Positions 17,556 through 24,713 of a stretch of 64,000 nucleotides of DNA are shown piece by piece. The first letter of the stretch is position 1, and each line of letters starts with the position of its first letter. Source of the DNA: G965226155 sp965226155 (GTDB lineage: Bacteria; Pseudomonadota; Gammaproteobacteria; Eutrophobiales; Eutrophobiaceae); contig OZ245331.1 of assembly GCA_965226155.1 (NCBI GenBank), positions 2,604,001 through 2,668,000 of the forward strand, read 5' to 3'. A program made the position numbers and the translations under genes. The notes below the pieces were generated by a model. It ran no database searches, was not told where the DNA came from, and saw only the letters and a program-made list of their open reading frames with translations.

Positions 17556-19333
17556 TAATTAAGCGGCCAGACGACTAAGATCATTGGAATACCAACTAAC
17601 ACCACAAGAATTTCCAGGGGTAATCCCATTCGCCAGTAGTCACCAAAACTGTAGCCGCCCGGTCCCATAATGATCGTATTGTTCTTGTGTCCTATGGGTG
17701 TCAGAAATGCGCAGGAAGCAGCAACGGCAACCACCATTAAGAACGAATCAGGATTGACGTTCAGTTGCTGGGCGATATCCACACCGATGGGAGCTGCAAT
17801 CAAGGCAGTAGCAACGTTATTCAATACATCTGACATTGTCATCGTGATGAGCATGAGGATAGTTAACACGATGACCGGGGACAATCCTTGCGTCAAATCA
17901 ACTATTGTTTGTGCAATCAGTGCAGTGCCACCACTAGTTTCCAGTGCCGCGCCGATAGGGATCAGGCAGGCTACTAACACAATCACTGGCCACTCTACGG
18001 AAGTATAAATCTGTGATAGGGGGATGATCTTAAGTAAGACGTATGCAACCACCACACCCATTAATGCCAATGGTAAATACAACCAACCGACACTTGCGAT
18101 AATAATGGCAAGTGCAAACAGGCCCACTGCCAGCATCTCCTTATGTCGTTGGATGACTTGTAATCCGCGTTCAGCCAAAGGCAGACAACCCAGCCACGCC
18201 ACCACATCTGGCAACCGATCTTCTGGTCCGAGTAATAATAAAATATCACCAGCGCGAATTTCCAGCTTGCGTACCCGATCACGAAAATGTTTTCCTTTTC
18301 GCGATACACCCAGTAATGTGACACCTTGTCGATACAATAGTCGTACATCTATTGCTGAACGTTCATCTATAGGGGCGTTCTCCGGGACAACGACTTCAAC
18401 TAACGCAAGGTTCTCGCTGAGTATACTGGCGTATTTATCCGTTCCAATATATTTTAAGCCTACCGCACCAACGAACTGTTCTATCGCATCAGGTCCGGCC
18501 TCTAATATCAGGATATCGTTTTCCCTTAGAACATGATTTCTTGCGGTGCCCGGCAGGCGTTTTCCTTGTCGTACCAAGCCCAGTACATTAACATCGTTTT
18601 CTGTACTCAATGTGTCTAAATCTCGTAGCTTCTTATCGATAAACTTGGAATTAGCCTGGATGATGGCTTCGGCAATATAGCCTTCCATATCCATGAGTTC
18701 TTCTGTAGTATCATGTTTGCTTCGATCCAAGGATATAAGTCGCCAACCGACGGTAGCGACGTACAAGATACCAACACTCGCAACCACAATGCCCACCGGG
18801 GTAAAATCAAACATTTGATAGGGTTCCCCCAATGCCTTTTCACGAAACGTGGCAATGACCACATTCGGTGGTGTACCAATCAGTGTCACCATGCCACCAA
18901 GTATGGTGGCGAATGATAATGGCATTAGTGTCAAGGCCGGACTGCGTTTTGCCTTGCTTGCTGCCTGCATATCGACAGGCATGAGTAAAGCCAGTGTCGC
19001 CACATTATTCATCAAGGCGGAAAGTGCCGCAGCGATACTGGACATGAGTCCAATATGAGTACCTAGTTTGCGTGTGCCATCCACCAGAAAATGGGATAAC
19101 AATTCGATCGTGCCCGAGTTTGACAGACCGCGACTGACAATAAATACTAGCGCAATGATGATGGTGGCAGGATGAGAAAAACCAGAGAAGACTTGCTCAT
19201 GAGGTATAACTCCTACTACGAAGGCAATAAACAATGCTGCTATTGTAACGATGTCATAGCGGATTTTTCCCCAGAGTAACAGGGAAAAAATAAAAATAAG
19301 CAGGCCGAACAGAAAAAATTGGTCAAAGGGCAC
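17555..19333 (-). CDS. SLC13-family permease with two TrkA-C domains
   Basis: A 592-residue transporter of the divalent anion:Na+ symporter/arsenite-permease superfamily. The N-terminal membrane half (about residues 1-200) contains MNNVATLALLMPV and LIGTPPNVVIA. Two cytosolic TrkA-C (RCK C) domains follow at about 210-295 and 300-380 (RLPGTARNHVLRENDILIL, VRKLEIRAGDILLLLGPEDRL). A second membrane half ends with MSDVLNNVATALIAAPIGV and TPIGHKNNTII. Substrates of such proteins include sulfate, dicarboxylates and sodium; this one cannot be assigned. It is in the accessory block and its stop overlaps a long hairpin. Confidence 0.88.
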   Translation of the reverse strand: MPFDQFFLFGLLIFIFSLLLWGKIRYDIVTIAALFIAFVVGVIPHEQVFSGFSHPATIIIALVFIVSRGLSNSGTIELLSHFLVDGTRKLGTHIGLMSSIAAALSALMNNVATLALLMPVDMQAASKAKRSPALTLMPLSFATILGGMVTLIGTPPNVVIATFREKALGEPYQMFDFTPVGIVVASVGILYVATVGWRLISLDRSKHDTTEELMDMEGYIAEAIIQANSKFIDKKLRDLDTLSTENDVNVLGLVRQGKRLPGTARNHVLRENDILILEAGPDAIEQFVGAVGLKYIGTDKYASILSENLALVEVVVPENAPIDERSAIDVRLLYRQGVTLLGVSRKGKHFRDRVRKLEIRAGDILLLLGPEDRLPDVVAWLGCLPLAERGLQVIQRHKEMLAVGLFALAIIIASVGWLYLPLALMGVVVAYVLLKIIPLSQIYTSVEWPVIVLVACLIPIGAALETSGGTALIAQTIVDLTQGLSPVIVLTILMLITMTMSDVLNNVATALIAAPIGVDIAQQLNVNPDSFLMVVAVAASCAFLTPIGHKNNTIIMGPGGYSFGDYWRMGLPLEILVVLVGIPMILVVWPLN

Positions 19334-19434
19334 AGGATAATCTCATATAACACACCAATTAATATTATTGTCTGCTTCAGTTTAGCAGTGAATATGTTTG
19401 GATTAAATCAGCGCTGGTAGGGTCCAGCGGCGTG

Positions 19435-19521
19435 TTCTAATCAAGCCATGGAACCGACGCGGTCAAACGTCGCCTGGTTTCAGGAGCGTGGTGTCCGCGT
19501 GGCTCATGCCTATCGTTAGAT
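19435..19521. other. attC-like imperfect palindrome
   Basis: An 87-bp GC-richer block in AT-rich surroundings. Its right end is GTTAGAT, fitting the integron core consensus GTTRRRY; its left end is TTCTAAT, two mismatches from RYYYAAC. Inside, AGCCATGGAACC at the left pairs with the complement of a right-hand segment in the form AGGCATGAGCC, leaving one unpaired G, as in the extrahelical bases of attC sites. A central CGACG/CGTCG hairpin adds to it. No integrase gene is in the window. It could be a relic attC or a chance fold. Confidence 0.4.
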
Positions 19522-19532
19522 ATAATCCCTCA

Positions 19533-19560
19533 ATGTCCGCTTTGGGTCGAAAGCGGACGT
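19533..19560 (+). repeat. 28-bp palindromic element, copy D
   Basis: Left arm ATGTCCGCTTT, loop GGGTCG, right arm AAAGCGGACGT, followed by TTTGCCA as in copy G. Lies 11 bases beyond the attC-like block and downstream of the thioesterase stop. Confidence 0.88.
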
Positions 19561-19612
19561 TTGCCAAACTGGCATATTTAAAAGTAATTTCACATTTTTA
19601 ATTTACTCTAAT

Positions 19613-19981
19613 TTAGACTATGTACTTAGTTGCAATATTTTGCTTTTTACCTTTTGCGTTAACATTAACAAATACGATATTTGTTTCAAATAAGAGGGCT
19701 TTGTTTTCTCCCCCTCCTTTAGCGTTGTATACCTCAACGCTATATCTTATTGATGATTTGCCTAATTTACTTTCCGTTATTACAAAGCACAAAATGTATC
19801 CAACATTAATGGGTTTGCGAAAAACAACATTATCTAAACTAATAGTGACAAAATTGTTATTTGGGTAATCAAGAGCAGCAGTTACATAGGCAAATTCATC
19901 AATCCATTTAAGCAGGTAGCCGCCAAATAAGGCGCCTTGTTCATTCATAAATTCAGGAAGTACCAATTTATAATGTTTCAT
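19613..19981 (-). CDS. hotdog-fold acyl-CoA thioesterase
   Basis: A 122-residue protein of the YciA/acyl-CoA hydrolase hotdog type. It starts MKHYKLVLPEFMNEQGALFGGYLLKWIDEFAYVTAA, matching the family pattern of N-x2-G-x2-FGG-x-L-x3-D with the catalytic Asp in WIDE. The core VTISLDNVVFRKPINVG follows. It would hydrolyse acyl-CoA esters; chain length is unknown. The coding sequence is more AT-rich than neighbouring core genes, suggesting transfer. Palindromic elements lie on both sides. Confidence 0.82.
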   Translation of the reverse strand: MKHYKLVLPEFMNEQGALFGGYLLKWIDEFAYVTAALDYPNNNFVTISLDNVVFRKPINVGYILCFVITESKLGKSSIRYSVEVYNAKGGGENKALLFETNIVFVNVNAKGKKQNIATKYIV

Positions 19982-20020
19982 AAATCTAAATGATATGGCG
20001 AATAGAGAAAGATACTATTA

Positions 20021-20048
20021 ATGTTTGCTTTGTGCCAAAAGCGGACGT
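20021..20048 (+). repeat. 28-bp palindromic element, copy E
   Basis: Left arm ATGTTTGCTTT, loop GTGCCA, right arm AAAGCGGACGT. Three arm changes, all leaving G-T pairs on the plus strand. Lies between the thioesterase start and the Yip1 gene stop. Confidence 0.85.
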
Positions 20049-20152
20049 TTAATACCCGCGTAAGGGATAGTAATTTGCTTTCAGCGAAAAGTGTAGTAAA
20101 CGCGATGCTCACATCCCGCAGTTGCCGTTTGCCGGCCATTTATTATTCTGAG

Positions 20153-20686
20153 TCAGGCTGGTTGTGTGGTACCCCCTAGAAGGGTAAACAAGAGCACGAA
20201 GAAGATAGTCTGAACGATCCAGCCGATTGCACACACCCCAACCGCACGCCATGTGCTTTCATAATCAAGCGCTTGTCTCACTGCAATCACCATAGCCATC
20301 AACATCCAAATCGAAGCTACAAAAAACACGATTTCTGCCAGTCCCGGGATGATTCCTAATACTCGAATTAATCCTGGGGAACTCGAAAAACCAATCGTGC
20401 GCAATAACTCACCATGATCTGCTTTGGTTTGTGGTTCTGAGAGTAGTCTTGTGCCTATAAAATAAGTTAGGTAGGCCCAGATATACCATCCGACAATTGC
20501 TACGATCATTCCGATCAACATCCCTCCAAGACCACCTTGCCAAAAACTTCCAATTCCGGCTGCAATACTTGAAAGAACAACAACTACCATGGCCTGACCC
20601 AGTGCGCCTTGATCAGCCTCAACCTCTTCATAAAGGTCGACATCAAGCTTCGCAGCACGAATCATACGGTCTTTTAATCGAGTCAT
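20153..20686 (-). CDS. Yip1-domain membrane protein
   Basis: A 177-residue integral membrane protein with a short cytosolic N-terminus (MTRLKDRMIRAAKLDVDLYEEVEADQ) and about five hydrophobic segments. The pattern GMIVAIVGWYIWAYLTYFIGTRLL, then GELLRTIGFSSSPGLIRVLGIIPGL, is characteristic of the bacterial Yip1 (PF04893) group. The molecular role of these proteins is unknown. It is part of the minus-strand accessory block and preceded by a decayed palindromic element. Confidence 0.78.
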   Translation of the reverse strand: MTRLKDRMIRAAKLDVDLYEEVEADQGALGQAMVVVVLSSIAAGIGSFWQGGLGGMLIGMIVAIVGWYIWAYLTYFIGTRLLSEPQTKADHGELLRTIGFSSSPGLIRVLGIIPGLAEIVFFVASIWMLMAMVIAVRQALDYESTWRAVGVCAIGWIVQTIFFVLLFTLLGGTTQPA

Positions 20687-20823
20687 TTCTTATCTCCTAT
20701 AATGCTAATCGGGATTCTCTGAAAACCTTTAATATTTGCGCGCCCGGAAGGATAGTAGTGGGTACTGGATAGAATGCCTAAAACTATCTGCTTGATCATA
20801 CCAGTTCCTTAATCGAGGCTAGA

Positions 20824-20849
20824 ATGTCCGATTTGTGCCAACCAGACAT
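20824..20849 (+). repeat. 28-bp palindromic element, copy F (decayed, 26 bp)
   Basis: Left arm ATGTCCGATTT and loop GTGCCA are recognisable, but the right arm has shrunk to about AACCAGACAT. Only the outer five pairs remain clean. Lies upstream of the Yip1 gene. Confidence 0.65.
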
Positions 20850-21047
20850 TAGTTCAATTCGGAGCCGTTAATCAGCAAATCAATAAACATGGATCAATGC
20901 ATGAATATGGTAGTAGATAAGTTTTTTGTGCCCTATAGGTGGCTGATTTAACCAACCCCGTCTGCCCCGTGTCCTTATTTGTAAAGCAAAAACAACTCGT
21001 AGGAATATAGGGCACAAACATAGATTATGTAACGATTGTTATTATTT

Positions 21048-21515
21048 TTAACCTTCAGCAGCGGCCTCTTCATCACCTTCGCCAGCAGCGGCGTCTTCAT
21101 CACCTTCGCCAGCAGCGGCGTCTTCATCACCTTCATCAGCAGCGGCGTCTTCATCACCTTCATCAGCAGCGGCGTCTTCATCACCTTCATCAGCAGCGGC
21201 CTCTTCATCACCTTCGCCAGCAGCGGCGTCTTCATCACCTTCGCCAGCAGCGGCGTCTTCATCACCTTCGCCAGCAGCGGCGTCTTCATCACCTTCGCCA
21301 GCAGCGGCGTCTTCATCACCTTCATCAGCAGCGGCGTCTTCATCACCTTCATCAGTAGCAGCCTCTTCGATTGGTGCTACAACTTCCTCAGCAGGTGCAG
21401 ATGCTGCAGGCGCTTCCTCAACCGCTTCAGTCGTCGCGTCAGACGAACCGCCATTGCCACCGCAAGCAACCAAACCAAACAACATGCAAACCAACAACCA
21501 ACTTAATTTCTTCAT
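21048..21515 (-). CDS. lipoprotein built of eleven acidic nonapeptide repeats
   Basis: A 155-residue protein. The lipobox is LVACGG, with the lipidated Cys near residue 18 after MKKLSWLLVCMLFG, so it is probably membrane-anchored. An Ala/Pro/Glu linker (residues about 25-54) precedes eleven consecutive nine-residue units of the form [D/G]EGDE[D/E]AAA, then a final EG. The tail is strongly negative and low in complexity, so it may bind cations or act as a flexible spacer; no known domain is seen. The ATG at 21515 is preferred because GGAG lies 11 bases upstream; the longer GTG (21527) overlaps that site. Confidence 0.7.
   Translation of the reverse strand: MKKLSWLLVCMLFGLVACGGNGGSSDATTEAVEEAPAASAPAEEVVAPIEEAATDEGDEDAAADEGDEDAAAGEGDEDAAAGEGDEDAAAGEGDEDAAAGEGDEEAAADEGDEDAAADEGDEDAAADEGDEDAAAGEGDEDAAAGEGDEEAAAEG
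21057..21353 (-). repeat. eleven tandem 27-bp repeats inside the lipoprotein gene
   Basis: Eleven in-frame 27-base units follow each other without spacers. They differ mainly at two positions: Asp versus Gly at the first codon and Asp versus Glu at the sixth. Near-identity implies recent expansion or gene-conversion, and copy number is likely to vary among strains. Because the unit length is a multiple of three, gain or loss of units keeps the frame. Confidence 0.95.
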
Positions 21516-21889
21516 TGGATAATTCACTCCTATTTAATAGATGGATAACTTATGTCTTAGTGAGTGCCATTTCCCGATATACACTGTTAGCAACTTTTAT
21601 ATTATATATATTTTAGATTAAAGCAACAGCACTTAGTTGTAACAGACTAAGAAATATGAATTTATTTTTAGCAGTTGCTGTCATCGGTGCGTTTCGAGGC
21701 ACCAAAAACACTATCATGGCATGTTTAATATAATACCTATTCTGCGCATAAACCATCTTCCTCCCTTCATTTACCCCTGTGGCCAATAATGGATGATTTG
21801 CCATGGGATGATGCTCCATTCCTTACCCATTTTTACAGTGGACAGAGTTAATTTACCTAAAATTCAGGGGAGATTAGTTATTAATGCGA

Positions 21890-21917
21890 ATGTCCGCTTT
21901 GGGTCGAAAGCGGACGT
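21890..21917 (+). repeat. 28-bp palindromic element, copy G
   Basis: Identical in arms and loop (GGGTCG) to copy D, including the TTT and GCCA that follow. First of two elements between the lipoprotein gene and lysS. Confidence 0.88.
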
Positions 21918-21947
21918 TTTGCCAGTAGTGTAAAAACTCTGGTTTGA

Positions 21948-21975
21948 GTGTCTGCTTTAGATCAAAAGCGGACAT
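21948..21975 (+). repeat. 28-bp palindromic element, copy H
   Basis: Left arm GTGTCTGCTTT, loop AGATCA, right arm AAAGCGGACAT. Both arm changes leave G-T pairs. Lies 30 bases beyond the lysS stop codon and is the last copy; none is seen further right. Confidence 0.85.
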
Positions 21976-22005
21976 TTGACGATATCATTACTGTAAGACC
22001 AACAA

Positions 22006-23499
22006 CTATTCCTTTGGTCGCATATGCGGGAAAAGAATGACATCCCGAATGGTAGGTGAATCAGTTAACAGCATTACCAGCCGGTCTATCCCTATTCCTT
22101 CACCGGCAGTCGGCGGCATACCGTATTCCAGTGCCGTAATATAATCCTCATCATAGTGCATAGCTTCAATGTCGCCAGCTGCCTTGTATTCAGCCTGGTT
22201 ACTAAATCTCTCTGCTTGGTCGTCAGGATCATTTAATTCAGAAAACCCATTGGCAATTTCGCGACCACCGACAAAAAATTCAAATCGATCAGTAAAAAAT
22301 GGATCGTCATTATTACGCCTTGCTAACGGTGAAACTTCTGTTGGATATTGGGTGATAAACGTCGGCTCCATCAATTTAGATTCCACTGTCTTCTCAAAAA
22401 TTTCGATCTGGACCTTTCCTAGCCCAGAACTGGGCTCCACAGTTACATTAAGATTATCGGCAATGGAATTTATCTTGTTAGGATCCATCAACTCTTCTAC
22501 AGATAAGCCCGGGTTGATATGCATGATGGATTCAATTACCGTCATCCGCTTGCAGGGTTTGCCAAAATCATACTTGCCACCTTGATAGCAGACACTTGTT
22601 TTACCAATGAGCTCCAACACCAGTAATCGCATCATGTCCTCAGTCAAATCCATCATGTCATTATAATCTGCATAGGCCTGATAGAATTCGAGCATACTGA
22701 ATTCAGGATTGTGACGCGTCGACAGACCTTCATTGCGGAAACTTCGATTGATCTCAAATACTTTTTCAATACCCCCCACAATCAATCTCTTCAGATACAA
22801 CTCCGGGGCAACCCGCAGGTAAAGATCCATATCAAGCGCATTGTGGTGAGTAGCGAATGGTCTGGCAGTCGCTCCCCCTGGGATAGCATGCATCATCGGT
22901 GTTTCGACCTCAACGAAGCTACAGCCCTTTAGGTAGTTGCGGATGAAATCAATAATTCGCGACCGCGTCGAAAACACCTTACGGGTGTCTTCATTAGTAA
23001 TTAGATCCAGGTAGCGTTGCCGGTAGCGGGTCTCCTGATTAGTTAGGCCATGGAATTTCTCCGGCAGTGGCCTCAGTGATTTTGTCAACAAAACCAATTT
23101 GCTAACGTGTATTGATAGTTCCCCAGTTTTTGTAATGAACAGTTTTCCTTCAGCGCCAATAATATCGCCGAGATCGAGATTCTTAAATTCGTTATATCCC
23201 TCTTCTCCTAGGTCATCCTTTTTAACAAACAACTGGATTAGACCAGACATGTCCTGCAGATGGGCAAATGAGGCCTTACCCATCACTCGCTTGCTCATCA
23301 TTCTGCCAGCTACTTTTACCTGGACACTATCAGATTCGACCTCAGCCTTGTCCTTAGCACCATAATCACGATGCAGATCAGCAGCAATGGCATCACGTCT
23401 GAAATGATTCGGATAAGCTGTACCTTTTTTGCGTAATTCATCTAGATGCGCCCGCCGTTGGGCAAGGAGTTCAGCTTCGGTGGAGTGTTCGTCCGTCAT
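22006..23499 (-). CDS. lysS: lysyl-tRNA synthetase, class II
   Basis: A 497-residue enzyme that charges tRNA-Lys. The N-terminal OB-fold anticodon-binding domain spans about residues 55-145 (VKVAGRMMSKRVMGKASFAHLQDMSG). The class II catalytic core includes motif 2 (FRNEGLSTRHNPEFSMLEFYQAY) and motif 3 (GIGIDRLVMLLTDSPTIRDVILFPHMRP). Length is usual. It follows prfB in the conserved recJ-prfB-lysS order. The downstream side carries two palindromic elements rather than a classical terminator. Confidence 0.97.
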   Translation of the reverse strand: MTDEHSTEAELLAQRRAHLDELRKKGTAYPNHFRRDAIAADLHRDYGAKDKAEVESDSVQVKVAGRMMSKRVMGKASFAHLQDMSGLIQLFVKKDDLGEEGYNEFKNLDLGDIIGAEGKLFITKTGELSIHVSKLVLLTKSLRPLPEKFHGLTNQETRYRQRYLDLITNEDTRKVFSTRSRIIDFIRNYLKGCSFVEVETPMMHAIPGGATARPFATHHNALDMDLYLRVAPELYLKRLIVGGIEKVFEINRSFRNEGLSTRHNPEFSMLEFYQAYADYNDMMDLTEDMMRLLVLELIGKTSVCYQGGKYDFGKPCKRMTVIESIMHINPGLSVEELMDPNKINSIADNLNVTVEPSSGLGKVQIEIFEKTVESKLMEPTFITQYPTEVSPLARRNNDDPFFTDRFEFFVGGREIANGFSELNDPDDQAERFSNQAEYKAAGDIEAMHYDEDYITALEYGMPPTAGEGIGIDRLVMLLTDSPTIRDVILFPHMRPKE

Positions 23500-23553
23500 T
23501 TGTCTATGTTAGCTGGCAATGTTATTAATTAGTAGGTGGAATATTTAAACTGG

Positions 23554-24652
23554 TTAAACGCCTGCTTTCAAACTCGCCTCGATAAACTGGTCCAAATCTC
23601 CATCAAGCACTGCTTGGGTATTGGATTGTTCGATCCCGGTGCGGAGATCTTTGATGCGAGACTGGTCCAGTACATAAGACCGAATCTGACTGCCCCAGCC
23701 GATATCTGATTTGGTATCTTCCAATTCACGCTGATCCTTATAACGCTCATGTAGCTCCATTTCATGCAATTTAGCACGTAACTGTTTCATCGCATTGCTG
23801 CGATTCTTATGCTGCGACCGATCGCTCTGACATTGCACGACTATGCCAGATGGAACATGAGTCATTCTCACAGCTGAATCGGTTTTATTGACATGCTGGC
23901 CTCCAGCGCCGCTTGCTCGGTAGGTATCGATCCTGACATCCGCCGGGTTAATATCAATAGTAATGCTTTCATCGATCTCAGGTGAGACGAACACAGAAGC
24001 AAATGAAGTATGACGACGGTTACCCAAATCGAATGGCGATTTTCTTACCAACCTGTGTACACCGGTCTCGGTACGAAGCCAGCCATAAGCATATTCACCA
24101 ACATATCTTATTGTGGCGCTTTTAATACCAACCACTTCACCTGGCGAGACTTCGGTTAATTCCGTCTCAAAACCACGCTGTTCTCCCCAACGTAAATACA
24201 TGCGTAAAATCATATCTGCCCAATCCTGGGCTTCGGTCCCACCCGAACCTGCTTGGATATCCAGATAGGCATTACTGTGATCCATTTCTCCCGAGAACAT
24301 CCGTTGGAATTCAAGCTTCGATAAAGCCTGATCGAGTCTGTCTAGATCCTGGTCTACTGCATCCACTGTTTCGGCATCGCTTTCTGCCTTAGCCAACGCC
24401 AACAGTTCCTCGGCATCCTTGATGCCACTGGTCAATTCATTAATGGTGTTAACTACAGATTCCAATGAGGCGCGTTCCTTGCCGTATGCCTGGGCTTTTT
24501 GCGGATCATTCCATATTGAGGGTTGTTCTAACTCACGAAGCACTTCGACCAATCTTTCAGCTTTGGTCTCGTATTCAAAGATACCTCCGAATTGAATCTA
24601 TACGTGCATTTATTTCCTTGTAACGGGCGACAACTGATGTAATTTCAAGCAT
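23554..24652 (-). CDS. prfB: peptide chain release factor 2, with programmed +1 frameshift
   Basis: RF2 recognises UAA and UGA and releases the finished chain. The gene starts at ATG 24652 with MLEITSVVARYKEINARIDS, reads 25 codons to an in-frame TGA at 24577-24575, and continues in the +1 frame (EYETKAERLVEVLRE) to 23554. The restored protein has 365 residues, the usual length. The anticodon-like SPF tripeptide is replaced in this reading by the segment VRKSPFDLGNRRHTSFAS, which holds SPF. The catalytic GGQ lies in ASGAGGQHVNKTDSAVR. It sits between recJ and lysS. The start at 24552 within the second frame is internal and not used. Confidence 0.96.
24575..24589 (-). promoter_or_regulatory. 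prfB recoding site
   Basis: The minus-strand codons CGG-AGG-TAT-CTT-TGA match the classical autoregulatory site: an internal Shine-Dalgarno-like AGG three bases before the slippery CTT, followed by the UGA read by RF2 itself. When RF2 is scarce, ribosomes pause and shift +1 to make more. The base after TGA is A here, where C is usual. Confidence 0.95.
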
Positions 24653-24713
24653 GACTTTAAATTTCTTCTATATACGATGAGGAAGGGATTCTACTATATG
24701 CCATGCAGGTGTG

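Larger units (their letters stand above)
21516..22005. other. 490-bp intergenic stretch with two palindromic elements
   Basis: Between the repeat lipoprotein gene and lysS I see only the two 28-bp elements G and H near the right end. The remainder is AT-rich. One open frame of 68 codons on the minus strand at 21613-21819 has no ribosome binding site or recognisable protein character, so I do not call it. Confidence 0.6.

Noticed and set aside
21057..21353. CRISPR-like array
   Set aside because: The repeats are directly adjacent with no unique spacers and encode a regular peptide; no cas gene is present.
21036..21506. Long open frames on both strands over the 27-bp repeats
   Set aside because: Because the unit is a multiple of three, several frames stay open at once. 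Only the minus-strand frame with a lipobox and ribosome binding site looks like a gene.
21613..21819. 68-codon minus-strand ORF upstream of the repeat lipoprotein
   Set aside because: No ribosome binding site, low-complexity mix of residues and no neighbour logic.
24575..24577. prfB as a pseudogene due to in-frame TGA
   Set aside because: The site has the classical programmed frameshift context and the shifted frame gives a full 365-residue RF2.
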